DNA from: Rhizobiales bacterium Ga0077525
Lineage (GTDB): Bacteria > Pseudomonadota > Alphaproteobacteria > Rhizobiales > Xanthobacteraceae
DNA length: 64,000 nt
Assembly (NCBI GenBank): GCA_001464835.1
Contig: LNDS01000045.1
Coordinates: 62,001-126,000, forward strand
Direction of reading: 5' to 3'
Shown: positions 46,575 through 54,572 of the stretch, in pieces
How positions within the stretch are numbered: the stretch's first letter is position 1
Layout: each line of letters opens with the position of its first letter
The notes under the pieces: model-generated
What the model saw: the letters and a program-made list of their open reading frames with translations, nothing else
Told to the model about the DNA's origin: nothing
Database searches by the model: none
Made by a program: the position numbers and the translations under genes

Positions 46575-46795
46575 CTGGATCAGGCGACCGCCGCCAGGCT
46601 TGAAGTTTTCCACAATCGCGTGGCGGGCACGCCGGACGGAAAGCGCGCGAGCGGCAACTCTTGCCGGTACAATATGCCGATGGGGGCGCGTGCGGATACC
46701 GCCTTCGCGTTGCCCCCTGTCCCCCGCCGTGTTACGCGAACGGCGATTTTGGCGCCCCAATTTCGTCTCGAGCCCATCGTTCTGGAGCCCGTTAA

Positions 46796-47473
46796 ATGTC
46801 CCGTCCGCTGCTCATCGCGCCATCAATCCTGGCGGCCGACTTCGCCAAACTGGGCGACGAAGTGCGCGCCATCGACGAGGCCGGTTGCGACTGGATCCAC
46901 GTCGATGTCATGGACGGCCACTTCGTCCCCAACATTTCGTTCGGCCCGGCGGTGATGCAGTCGGTGCGCGGCTCGTCGAAAAAACTCTTCGACACCCATT
47001 TGATGATCGCGCCGTGCGATCCTTATCTCGAAGCCTTCGCCAAGGCCGGCTCCGACATCATCACTGTCCATGTCGAGTCCGGCCCGCATGTGCATCGCTC
47101 GTTGCAGGCGATCCGCGCGCTCGGCAAGAAGGCCGGCGTCACGCTCAACCCGGGCACGCCCGTATCGACGCTGGAGAACGTCATCGACCTGGTCGATCTC
47201 GTTCTCGTGATGTCGGTCAATCCCGGCTTCGGCGGCCAGTCGTTCATTGCGTCGCAGCTCGACAAGATCAGCGCCGTGCGCGCGCTCATCGGCGGCCGCC
47301 CGATCGACCTCGAAGTCGATGGCGGCGTCACTGCCGACAATGCCGGACAAATCGCCAAGGCCGGCGCCAATGTGCTGGTCGCCGGCTCGGCCGTCTTCAA
47401 AGGCGGCAAGTACAAAGAGAACATCGCCGCGATCCGCAATGCCGCGGCGCTGGCGCGCGGAGAAGCGGCGTAG
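46796..47473 (+). CDS. rpe: ribulose-phosphate 3-epimerase
   Basis: This 225-residue TIM barrel has [14 protein letters not shown], the metal/catalytic region [36 protein letters not shown] and EVDGGV. It interconverts ribulose 5-phosphate and xylulose 5-phosphate in the pentose phosphate (and Calvin) pathway. GGAG precedes the ATG. It is followed by an inverted repeat pair and then purB. Confidence 0.96.
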   Translation: MSRPLLIAPSILAADFAKLGDEVRAIDEAGCDWIHVDVMDGHFVPNISFGPAVMQSVRGSSKKLFDTHLMIAPCDPYLEAFAKAGSDIITVHVESGPHVHRSLQAIRALGKKAGVTLNPGTPVSTLENVIDLVDLVLVMSVNPGFGGQSFIASQLDKISAVRALIGGRPIDLEVDGGVTADNAGQIAKAGANVLVAGSAVFKGGKYKENIAAIRNAAALARGEAA

Positions 47474-47482
47474 CAACTTGTC

Positions 47483-47505
47483 ATGGCCGGGCTTGACCCG
47501 GCCAT
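47483..47505. repeat. dispersed palindromic repeat, copy 3
   Basis: ATGGCCGGG / CTTGA / CCCGGCCAT, followed by CCCGATAAGG. Same family as copies 1 and 2; it forms an inverted pair with copy 4. Confidence 0.85.
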
Positions 47506-47540
47506 CCCGATAAGGGACGCACGGTGCCCGCCTAAGCGAG

Positions 47541-47563
47541 ATCGCCGGGACAAGCCCGGCGAT
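47541..47563. repeat. dispersed palindromic repeat, copy 4 (inverted relative to copy 3)
   Basis: ATCGCCGGG / ACAAG / CCCGGCGAT, preceded by CCTAAGCGAG. Copies 3 and 4 face each other across 35 nt in the rpe-purB gap, a REPIN-like arrangement. Confidence 0.85.
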
Positions 47564-47595
47564 GACAGACATATAAAGATGCTTGGTAAGAAATC

Positions 47596-48906
47596 ATGAT
47601 CCCTCGATATTCACGCCCCGAGATGGTGGCAATCTGGTCGCCGGAAACCAAATTCAAGATCTGGTTCGAGATCGAGGCGCATGCCGCCTCCGCCATGGCC
47701 GAGCTCGGCGTCATACCGAAGGAAGCGGCCGAAGCGATCTGGGCCAAAGGCAAGGATGCCAAGTTTGATGTGGCGCGCATCGACGCCATCGAGGCCGAGG
47801 TCAAGCACGACGTTATCGCCTTCCTGACCCATGTCTCGGAAATCGTCGGGCCGGAAGCGCGCTACATGCATTCCGGCATGACCTCGTCGGATGTGCTGGA
47901 CACCTGCTTCAATGTGCAACTGGTGCGCGCCGCCGACATCCTGATCGCCGACCTCGATACGTTGCTCGCCAACCTCAAGCGCCGCGCCTTCGAGCACAAG
48001 ATGACGCCGACCGTCGGCCGCTCGCACGGCATTCATGCCGAGCCGACCACCTTCGGCCTCAAGCTGGCACAGGCTTATGCCGAATTCGCCCGCGGCCGCG
48101 AACGCCTGGTCGCCGCGCGCGCCGAGGTTGCCACCTGCGCGATTTCCGGCGCGGTCGGCACTTTCGCGCAGGTCGATCCGCGCGTTGAGGCCTATGTCGC
48201 CAAACAGATGGGCCTGTCGGCCGAGCCGATCTCGACGCAGGTCATCCCGCGCGACCGTCATGCGATGTACTTCGCCACGCTCGCCGTCATTGCGTCTTCC
48301 ATTGAGCGCCTCGCCGTCGAGATCCGCCATTTGCAGCGAACCGAAGTGCTGGAGGCCGAAGAGTTCTTCTCCGAGAAGCAGAAGGGCTCGTCGGCGATGC
48401 CGCACAAGCGCAACCCGGTGCTGTCGGAAAACATCACAGGCCTTGCCCGCATGGTGCGTTCCTACGCTTTGCCCGCGATGGAAAACGTCGCGCTGTGGCA
48501 TGAGCGCGATATTTCGCATTCATCGGTCGAGCGCATGATCGGCCCGGACGCCACCATCACGCTCGACTTTGCGCTCGGCCGCCTGTCCGGCCTGATCGAC
48601 AAATGGCTGATCTATCCCGCCACCATGCAAAAGAATCTCGACAAGCTTGGCGGCCTCATCCACTCGCAGCGCATTCTTATCGCGCTGACCAAGGCCGGCG
48701 TCGCCCGCGAGGATGCCTATCGTCTGGTGCAGCGCAATGCGATGAAAGTGTGGGGCGGCGAGAGCAACGATTTCCTCGGCCTGCTCAAGGCCGACCCGGA
48801 CGTGAAGAAAGCGCTGAACGACAAGGAGCTCGAGGACAATTTCGACCTCGGCCATCACTTCAAGCAGGTCGAGACGATTTTCAAGCGCGTGTTCGGCGAC
48901 GCCTGA
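47596..48906 (+). CDS. purB: adenylosuccinate lyase
   Basis: This 436-residue fumarase/aspartase-superfamily enzyme has the signature SSAMPHKRNP at residues 265-274 and SGMTSSDVLDTC earlier. It acts twice in purine synthesis (SAICAR to AICAR, and adenylosuccinate to AMP). It stands apart from the purCSQL cluster, 6 kb away on the other strand. A GC-rich hairpin (48919-48952) follows the stop. Confidence 0.96.
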   Translation: MIPRYSRPEMVAIWSPETKFKIWFEIEAHAASAMAELGVIPKEAAEAIWAKGKDAKFDVARIDAIEAEVKHDVIAFLTHVSEIVGPEARYMHSGMTSSDVLDTCFNVQLVRAADILIADLDTLLANLKRRAFEHKMTPTVGRSHGIHAEPTTFGLKLAQAYAEFARGRERLVAARAEVATCAISGAVGTFAQVDPRVEAYVAKQMGLSAEPISTQVIPRDRHAMYFATLAVIASSIERLAVEIRHLQRTEVLEAEEFFSEKQKGSSAMPHKRNPVLSENITGLARMVRSYALPAMENVALWHERDISHSSVERMIGPDATITLDFALGRLSGLIDKWLIYPATMQKNLDKLGGLIHSQRILIALTKAGVAREDAYRLVQRNAMKVWGGESNDFLGLLKADPDVKKALNDKELEDNFDLGHHFKQVETIFKRVFGDA

Positions 48907-48918
48907 TCTCGGGCCGGT

Positions 48919-48952
48919 GGCCGGCGCGCATTCAAAGTCGCGCGCGCCGGCC
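48919..48952. terminator. GC-rich hairpin between purB and the SH3 gene
   Basis: A perfect 11-bp stem (GGCCGGCGCGC/GCGCGCCGGCC) has a 12-nt loop and no T-tract on either side. It sits between convergent genes and may end both transcripts. Confidence 0.6.
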
Positions 48953-48963
48953 GGCAGTTCGAT

Positions 48964-49353
48964 TTACCGGTAGTGGCCACGACGGTGGCGGTCATGGCGC
49001 CCGCGCCAATGGTGGCGGTCGTTATGCCAGCGCGGGCCGTTGCCGAAGCCGAAGCCAAAGCTCACCGCCGGCGGCGGTGCGACGTACACCGGCGCCGCGG
49101 CGTAAGCGCCGCCGCTGCCGTCGAGATAGTTGGCGCTGGCGAAGCCGACGCGGCCCTGCCAACTGACCCGGCACCAGGAACCGGTGCAACCGAGCACATC
49201 GACATAAGCGCCGGCCGGCATGGTATCGACGACGCGATAGCCGGTTCCCGGCCCGCTGCGCAGATTGAGATCATTGCTCACCACGGCAGCCGCCGCGATG
49301 CCTGAGGAAACCAAAAGCGCGCCGGCGGCGAGCGACAGTGTTTTAAGGTTCAT
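48964..49353 (-). CDS. exported SH3b domain protein
   Basis: This 129-residue protein has a signal peptide (to about residue 23, IAAAA). A bacterial SH3 domain follows (NDLNLRSGPGTGYRVV, ...AYVDVLGCTGSWCRVSW, GRVGFASANYL), then a Gly/Pro linker and a His/Arg-rich tail. SH3b domains often bind peptidoglycan. The two cysteines may pair. Confidence 0.88.
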   Translation of the reverse strand: MNLKTLSLAAGALLVSSGIAAAAVVSNDLNLRSGPGTGYRVVDTMPAGAYVDVLGCTGSWCRVSWQGRVGFASANYLDGSGGAYAAAPVYVAPPPAVSFGFGFGNGPRWHNDRHHWRGRHDRHRRGHYR

Positions 49354-49538
49354 GATGAAATCCTGTTCATGTTGGAGTGGTGTCGCGCCCCTTCTCTGTG
49401 GGAAAACGGTTCAGCGCGCATGTGGTTCAAATTTTGTGAATCTTCGTTTCAAACGTTCCCTTGACGGAAAACGCAAATCCGCGGCCCCGGCTGCGACCTA
49501 TTGTCACCCGATGCCGTTCATGGCTTAAACTCGGGGCA

Positions 49539-50339
49539 ATGCAGAATCGCACCGACCCCGCCACGCCCGCCACCATCCTCATTTTCGATTCCGGTGTCGG
49601 CGGCTTGACGGTCTTTCGCGAAGTGGTCCGCGCACGGCCCGATGCGCGCTATGTCTACGTCGCCGACGACGCCGGATTTCCTTATGGCAATCAGCCGGAA
49701 GCGGCGCTGATCGCGCGCATTGTCGCTGTCGTCGGCGAGGCCATTGCCGCGCACAAGCCCGATCTCGTCGTCATCGCCTGCAACACCGCCTCGGTGCTAG
49801 CGCTGGCGCAACTGCGCGCGGCGTATCAGGTGCCCTTCGTCGGCACTGTGCCAGCGATCAAGCCGGCCTGCGCGCAATCGATGTCGAAGCGCGTCGCCGT
49901 GCTCGGTACGCAAGCAACCGTCAGCCGCGAATATACCCGCAAGCTGATCGACGAATTCGCCGGCGACTGCAACGTCGTGCTGGTCGGCTCACCCAGGCTC
50001 GCCGGCTTCGCCGAACTGGAGCTCTCCGGCACACCGGTGCCGGATGCCGACATCAAATCGGAAATCGCGCCCTGCTTCGGCGAAGGCCCGCCGGAGCATT
50101 ACACCGACACCATCGTGCTGGCCTGCACGCATTACCCGTTGCTGATCGACCGCTTCCGCGCCGTGCAAGCCTGGCCGGTCGATTGGCTCGATCCGGCGCC
50201 GGCGATTGCGCGCCGCGTCGCCGACTTGATGCGCGAACGGCCGCCCGGCACTGTCGCCGAGCGGCCGCGTATCTTCTTTACCTCAGGCAAAGCGCCCAAT
50301 CCGGCTTTGGCCGGTGCGCTGGCGCCATACGGTTTCTAG
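49539..50339 (+). CDS. murI: glutamate racemase
   Basis: The start is set at ATG 49539 (MQNRTDPAT); an upstream TTG frame is not supported. The 266-residue enzyme makes D-glutamate for peptidoglycan. FDSGVGGLTV, YVADDAGFPYG and catalytic cysteines Cys81 (IACNTAS) and Cys196 (LACTHYPLL) are present. Its stop codon shares the CTAG at 50336-50339 with that of terC on the other strand. Confidence 0.93.
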   Translation: MQNRTDPATPATILIFDSGVGGLTVFREVVRARPDARYVYVADDAGFPYGNQPEAALIARIVAVVGEAIAAHKPDLVVIACNTASVLALAQLRAAYQVPFVGTVPAIKPACAQSMSKRVAVLGTQATVSREYTRKLIDEFAGDCNVVLVGSPRLAGFAELELSGTPVPDADIKSEIAPCFGEGPPEHYTDTIVLACTHYPLLIDRFRAVQAWPVDWLDPAPAIARRVADLMRERPPGTVAERPRIFFTSGKAPNPALAGALAPYGF

Positions 50340-50959
50340 CCGGTGAAGGCGAAGGCCTTCACTTCATTGAAACCGCGCCAGATCATGTCGCCCGCGACAT
50401 AGAGGATGATCGCAAGACCGACATAGGCAATCCAGCGGTGCTTGTTGAGCAGGCCGGCGATGTAGTTGGCGGCGATACCCATCAGCACAATCGACAGGCC
50501 AAGGCCGAAGACCAGGACCCAAGGGTGGTCGCGCGCGGCGCCCGCCACCGCCAGCACATTGTCGAGCGACATCGACACGTCGGCCACGAGGATCTGCCAG
50601 GACGCCTGCGCAAAGGTTTTACGCGGGGCGTTGCCGGGGACCGCGGCGAGCGAGTGGTCATGCGGGCCGCTGCGCAGTTCGCGCCACATCTTCCAGCTCA
50701 CCCAGAGCAGCAGAAGGCCACCGGCGAGCAGAAGGCCGACAATTTCGAGAAGCTGAACGGCGACGCCGGCAAAGGCGATACGCAACACGGTCGCAGCAAT
50801 AATGCCAATCAGGACCGCCTTGGCGCGTTGTTCAGGCGGCAGGCCGGCGGCGGCCAGGCCGATGATCACGGCATTGTCGCCGGCCAGCACCAGGTCGATC
50901 ATCACGACCTGGGCAAAAACGGCCAAAGTTTCGGGCGACAGGGAAAAGAATTCCATCAT
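50336..50959 (-). CDS. TerC/YjbE family integral membrane protein
   Basis: The start is placed at ATG 50959 (MMEFFSLSPE), with GAGGGG about ten nt upstream; the long frame before it is untranslated leader. The 207-residue protein has about seven membrane segments and the conserved acidic membrane motifs MIDLVLAGDNAVIIGLA and LVADVSMSLDNVLAVAG. TerC proteins export or handle divalent metals such as manganese. The ribosome binding site lies inside a leader hairpin. Confidence 0.88.
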   Translation of the reverse strand: MMEFFSLSPETLAVFAQVVMIDLVLAGDNAVIIGLAAAGLPPEQRAKAVLIGIIAATVLRIAFAGVAVQLLEIVGLLLAGGLLLLWVSWKMWRELRSGPHDHSLAAVPGNAPRKTFAQASWQILVADVSMSLDNVLAVAGAARDHPWVLVFGLGLSIVLMGIAANYIAGLLNKHRWIAYVGLAIILYVAGDMIWRGFNEVKAFAFTG

Positions 50960-51341
50960 CTGGCAAAAGCCCCTCTGTGAGGTCAAAACGACATCGCAGC
51001 CGCATGGCTGCCAGAGGGGCCCGTCCTGACCCGGCGCAAATGGGGGTAAAAAACGGCGCAGACAAGGCAGGGCCGGCGAAAACTGGCCTGAAGTATACGA
51101 TAGTCTTAAATCCTTCCTTTCCCGGGCGGCTGCCGGCCTGTCCGGGGGCCTGATGTGTTTGACACTTCGGCACATCCCCCCTAAAACCCGCCCACCTGAC
51201 GGGGCATTTCGAGCCCGTTCAGGCGTTTCGCACCCGTGGGAAGCCCTTACGCTTAAGGGCTCACCTGTCGGTTCCGGGGTCACCCCCGGGACAGAGGAGG
51301 GCGCGGTTCCTCACAAAATCGATGCACAAAACGAGGACGCG
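50960..51341. other. terC/rpsD divergent intergenic region
   Basis: 382 nt without a gene. On the minus strand it holds the structured terC leader (50969-51020). On the plus strand the rpsD leader has two hairpins, AGCCCTTA/TAAGGGCT at 51242-51261 and CCGGGG/CCCCGG at 51274-51289. Promoters were not identified with confidence. Confidence 0.55.
50969..51020 (-). promoter_or_regulatory. structured leader masking the terC ribosome binding site
   Basis: On the minus strand GCCCCTCTG (51020-51012) is complementary to CAGAGGGGC (50977-50969), which contains the terC ribosome binding site. A second stem GCAGCC/GGCTGC with a 4-nt loop (50996-51011) stacks directly on the first arm, leaving an 18-nt single strand. 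Such a fold could switch translation. The core features of the manganese yybP-ykoY riboswitch were not recognised. Confidence 0.55.
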
Positions 51342-51959
51342 ATGACCAAGCGTATGGAATCCAAGTACAAACTCGACCGCCGGATGGGCCAGAACATCTG
51401 GGGCCGTCCGAAGTCGCCGGTAAACCGCCGCGAATACGGCCCCGGCCAGCACGGCCAGCGCCGCAAGAGCAAGCTCTCCGACTACGGCGTGCAGCTCAAG
51501 GCCAAGCAGAAACTGCGCGGCTATTACGGCAACATTTCCGAGAAGCAGTTCCGCGGCATTTACGACGAAGCCATCCGCATGAAGGGTGACTCCGGCGCCA
51601 ACATGATCGGCCTCCTGGAGCGCCGTCTCGACGCGGTCGTTTACCGCGCCAAGTTCGTGCCGACCGTGTTCGCCGCGCGCCAGTTCATCAACCACGGCCA
51701 CGTCAAGGTGAACGGCAAGAAGGTCAACATTTCGAGCTATCGCGTGAAGGTCGGCGATGTCGTCGAAGTGAAGGAAAAGTCGCAGACGATGAACCTGGTG
51801 CTCGAAGCCCAGGCGCTCTCGGAGCGCGACGTCCCCGATTACATCGATGTCGATGGCGGCAAGTTCACCGCCAAGATGTCGCGCGTGCCGGTGTTCACCG
51901 ACGTGCCCTACCCGGTCCAGATGGAGCCGCATCTGGTCGTCGAATACTATTCGCGCTAA
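51342..51959 (+). CDS. rpsD: 30S ribosomal protein S4
   Basis: The start is at ATG 51342 ([16 protein letters not shown]) behind GAGGA. The 205-residue primary 16S rRNA-binding protein has [22 protein letters not shown] and an S4 RNA-binding domain ([14 protein letters not shown]..., [15 protein letters not shown]). A stand-alone rpsD is normal in alphaproteobacteria. The leader contains two hairpins. Confidence 0.97.
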   Translation: MTKRMESKYKLDRRMGQNIWGRPKSPVNRREYGPGQHGQRRKSKLSDYGVQLKAKQKLRGYYGNISEKQFRGIYDEAIRMKGDSGANMIGLLERRLDAVVYRAKFVPTVFAARQFINHGHVKVNGKKVNISSYRVKVGDVVEVKEKSQTMNLVLEAQALSERDVPDYIDVDGGKFTAKMSRVPVFTDVPYPVQMEPHLVVEYYSR

Positions 51960-51992
51960 CGCGCCGCTCTTTTCGAGTGCAAAGACCTCCAG

Positions 51993-52017
51993 ATCCCCTG
52001 CCCAAAAGGCGGGGGAT
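51993..52017 (+). terminator. terminator after rpsD
   Basis: A 10-bp stem ATCCCCTGCC/GGCGGGGGAT (one G-U pair) with a 5-nt loop is followed by TTGTTATT. Confidence 0.8.
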
Positions 52018-52058
52018 TTGTTATTCAGGGTTTTGAATATGTGTCAGGAGCCCTGCCG

Positions 52059-52976
52059 ATGACCACCCTCACCCGCCGCGCCTTGCTCGCCGCCACTGCC
52101 GCCACCGCGGCGGCGCACGCGCTGCCCGCCTTTGCCGTACCGTTGCACACGTTCAAGCACGGCGCCTTCGAGGTCACGATCGTCAGCGACGGCCACCTCG
52201 TGCTGCCGACGGCCTTCCTGGCGCAGGATGGACCGCCCGGCGAGCGCGCCGCGCTTTTGAAGGCTGCCGGGCAGACCGGCGAAACCTACCAGTCGCCGAC
52301 CAACATCACGTTGATCCGCTCAGGCGCCGACCTCATCCTGATCGACATGGGATCGGGCGACCGCTTCATGCCGACCGCCGGCAAGCTTTGGGATAACCTG
52401 AAGGCCGCGGGCATAGACAAGTCGGCGATCACCAAAGTGATCTTCACCCATGGCCATCCCGATCATCTGTGGGGCGCGGTCGATGAACTCGACGACCTCG
52501 TACTGCCGAAGGCGACGTTTCATGTCGCCGACACCGAATGGAATTTCTGGCAGGGCGACGACGCCACGCGCGGCCTGCCGGCCGAACGCGCCGGCTTTGT
52601 CACGGGCGCACGACGCAATTACGCGGCGATCAAGGAACGGGTGAAGACGTTCAAGGCCGGCGACGAAATCACGAGCGGCATTCAGACCATCGCCACGCCC
52701 GGCCATACGCAGGGCCATATCGCGGTGGCGCTGTCCGGCGGCGATGGCCTGATTGTCGGCGGCGACGTGCTGACGCATCCGCTGATTACTTTTGCGCACC
52801 CGGAATGGCGGCCTATTGCCGATCATGTGCCGGAACAGGCCGCCGCTACCCGCAAGAAGTTGCTCGACCGCCTTGCTGCCGACCGCTCAACGCTGGTCGG
52901 TTTCCATTTGCCCTATCCGGGCGTGGGCACCGTCGAACGCAAAGACGGCGCCTACCGGTTCGTAGCCGCCGTCTGA
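52059..52976 (+). CDS. exported MBL fold metallo-hydrolase
   Basis: The start is set at ATG 52059 (MTTLTRRALLAATAA), with AGGAG upstream. The 305-residue product has a Tat-like signal (TRRALLA, cut after about residue 26, PAFA) and a metallo-beta-lactamase fold. The zinc-binding motif is His131-x-His133-x-Asp135-His136 (THGHPDH), with later ligands in TPGHTQGH and GGDVLTH. Substrate unknown; lactonase-like or sulfatase-like activities occur in the family. Confidence 0.88.
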   Translation: MTTLTRRALLAATAATAAAHALPAFAVPLHTFKHGAFEVTIVSDGHLVLPTAFLAQDGPPGERAALLKAAGQTGETYQSPTNITLIRSGADLILIDMGSGDRFMPTAGKLWDNLKAAGIDKSAITKVIFTHGHPDHLWGAVDELDDLVLPKATFHVADTEWNFWQGDDATRGLPAERAGFVTGARRNYAAIKERVKTFKAGDEITSGIQTIATPGHTQGHIAVALSGGDGLIVGGDVLTHPLITFAHPEWRPIADHVPEQAAATRKKLLDRLAADRSTLVGFHLPYPGVGTVERKDGAYRFVAAV

Positions 52977-52997
52977 ACCATCAAAGAAGCGGTGTCT

Positions 52998-53330
52998 TTA
53001 AGCCTGCGCCGCGACCGGCACGCCGGCGTCCTTCAACGCCTGTTGCAATTCGCCGGCCTGGAACATCTCGCGCACGATGTCGCAGCCGCCGATGAACTCG
53101 CCCTTGACGTAGAGCTGCGGAATGGTCGGCCAGTTCGAATAGGCCTTGATGCCGTCGCGCAGGTCGGCGGATTCCAGAACGTTGAGGCCTTTGTAGGCGA
53201 CGCCGAGATGGTCGAGGATCTGCACGACCTGGCCGGAGAAGCCGCACTGCGGAAACTGCGGCGTGCCCTTCATGAACAGCACCACGTCGTTGGCCTTCAC
53301 TTCATTGTCGATGAACTGCTCGATGCCCAT
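52998..53330 (-). CDS. grxD: monothiol glutaredoxin (Grx4/GrxD type)
   Basis: The start is at ATG 53330 (MGIEQFIDNE). The 110-residue CGFS-type glutaredoxin has its active Cys29 (QCGFSG) followed by WPTIPQLYVKGEFIGGCDI. It binds a shared [2Fe-2S] cluster with glutathione and works in iron-sulfur trafficking, commonly as a heterodimer with BolA, whose gene lies 120 nt upstream on the same strand. Confidence 0.95.
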   Translation of the reverse strand: MGIEQFIDNEVKANDVVLFMKGTPQFPQCGFSGQVVQILDHLGVAYKGLNVLESADLRDGIKAYSNWPTIPQLYVKGEFIGGCDIVREMFQAGELQQALKDAGVPVAAQA

Positions 53331-53450
53331 GGATCGGATATCCCTTTGGAAGCGGCGGCCCAAGGCCTGCCGTGATGCTTGCGATATATGTAGCCTATAT
53401 TCGTCCGCCAACCCAAATGTAGGACACTTTTCGTGTCCAAGACCGGAGGG

Positions 53451-53681
53451 TCACGGCGTCCCCGTCTGCAGCGCCAGCGCGTGCAGCACGCCGCCCATCT
53501 GGCCTTTCAGCGCCTGATAGACCAGCTGGTGCTGCTGGACCCGGGATTTGCCGGAAAACGACGGGGCGATCACGGTGGCGGAATAATGATTGCCGTCGCC
53601 GGCAAGGTCCTTGATCGTGATCTGGGCATCCGGGATGCCCTCCTTGATCAGCCGCTCGATTTCACCCGCATCCATCGCCAT
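53451..53681 (-). CDS. bolA: BolA family protein
   Basis: The start is set at ATG 53681 (MAMDAGEIERLI), behind AAGGAG. The 76-residue BolA domain has the family pattern LIKEGIPDAQITIKDLAGDGNHYSA and RVQQHQLVYQALKG, with the C-terminal His. It likely partners the adjacent GrxD in Fe-S handling. The gene order purL...bolA-grxD is common in Hyphomicrobiales; here an opposite-strand gene interrupts it. Confidence 0.93.
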   Translation of the reverse strand: MAMDAGEIERLIKEGIPDAQITIKDLAGDGNHYSATVIAPSFSGKSRVQQHQLVYQALKGQMGGVLHALALQTGTP

Positions 53682-53828
53682 CGCCAGACTCCTTCGCCGG
53701 GCACGATACGCCGAACCTTGCGCGTTCGGCAGCCCCGCGGCGCAATTTACACGCAAAAATGTCGATCTGACGGCGTGGGCGGGCTGCTGCTATAGTCGCC
53801 AGGCGGCGCGGATTCGGGGGGAGCCAGC

Positions 53829-54563
53829 ATGCGACTTACAAGCTCGATCGGATTAGCGGTCGCGTTCTGCGCATTCGCAGCAGCGGACGCGAACGCCCAG
53901 GTTTCCGCAGAGCAGCAGAACGCCATCCGCGCCGCTTGCCGGGCGGACTTCATGGCGAAATGCTCCGGCGTCACGCCCGGCGGCAAAGACGCGCTGATGT
54001 GCCTGCAAAAGAACGTCGCTAGCCTGTCGTCGGCCTGCAAAACCGCGGTCAGCGCGACCATCCCCGCTCCTGCCCCCGTGGCGGCAAAACCGGCAGCACC
54101 TGCGCCAGCCGCCGCAGCCGCTGCACCACCGCCTCCGCCTCCAGCTGCGCCACCACCACCGGCCGCCGCAGCCGCGCCGCCGAAGCCGGCACAATCCACC
54201 GTCGTCTCGGCGCCGCCGCCGCGCGCGGCCTTGACGACGCGTACGCCCAAACCTCAGCAAGTCTCGCCTCAGCAAGTCTCGCCTCAGCAGGTCTCGCCAC
54301 CGCCCGCGCCGCCACCGCCGCCGCAGCAAGCCGTGGTCGCGCCGCCGCCTCCTGCTGCGCCGCCACCGCCGGCCGCGCGGCGGCCAAACGCGCCCATTGT
54401 CATGACGGCGGTGATCGGCCGCGCCTGCTTGCGCGATCTGGCGCTGCATTGCCGCCAAACCGGCATCGGCGACGGCCAGAAGATCGCCTGCCTGACCGCG
54501 CGCGGGCAAAAGCTGGCGCCCGCCTGCAAGGCGGCGCTGAAGATTACCGAGCCGGTGCGCTAA
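53829..54563 (+). CDS. exported Cys-rich/Pro-rich repeat protein
   Basis: This 244-residue protein has a signal peptide (cut after ANA, residue 24). It holds two similar cysteine modules at the ends: CRADFMAKC...CLQKNVASLSSAC and CLRDLALHC...CLTARGQKLAPAC. A long Ala/Pro linker joins them. The linker includes three tandem 15-nt units (54252-54296) encoding Gln-Gln-Val-Ser-Pro. The modules resemble 'cysteine-rich repeat' domains of periplasmic proteins. It is placed opposite to and between purL and bolA. Function unknown. Confidence 0.8.
   Translation: MRLTSSIGLAVAFCAFAAADANAQVSAEQQNAIRAACRADFMAKCSGVTPGGKDALMCLQKNVASLSSACKTAVSATIPAPAPVAAKPAAPAPAAAAAAPPPPPPAAPPPPAAAAAPPKPAQSTVVSAPPPRAALTTRTPKPQQVSPQQVSPQQVSPPPAPPPPPQQAVVAPPPPAAPPPPAARRPNAPIVMTAVIGRACLRDLALHCRQTGIGDGQKIACLTARGQKLAPACKAALKITEPVR
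54252..54296 (+). repeat. three tandem 15-nt units in the Pro-rich linker
   Basis: The unit CCTCAGCAAGTCTCG is repeated three times; the third has one A-to-G change. It is in frame and encodes a Pro-Gln-Gln-Val-Ser repeat. A likely site of length variation by slippage. Confidence 0.9.
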
Positions 54564-54572
54564 TCAAGCGGG

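Noticed and set aside
50960..51020. Manganese (yybP-ykoY) riboswitch upstream of terC
   Set aside because: The conserved core of that riboswitch was not found by eye; only a generic sequestering fold is supported.
50960..51283. N-terminal extension of TerC by about 108 residues
   Set aside because: The extension is Pro/Arg/Cys-rich, covers the structured leader and has no family match; ATG 50959 has a proper ribosome binding site.
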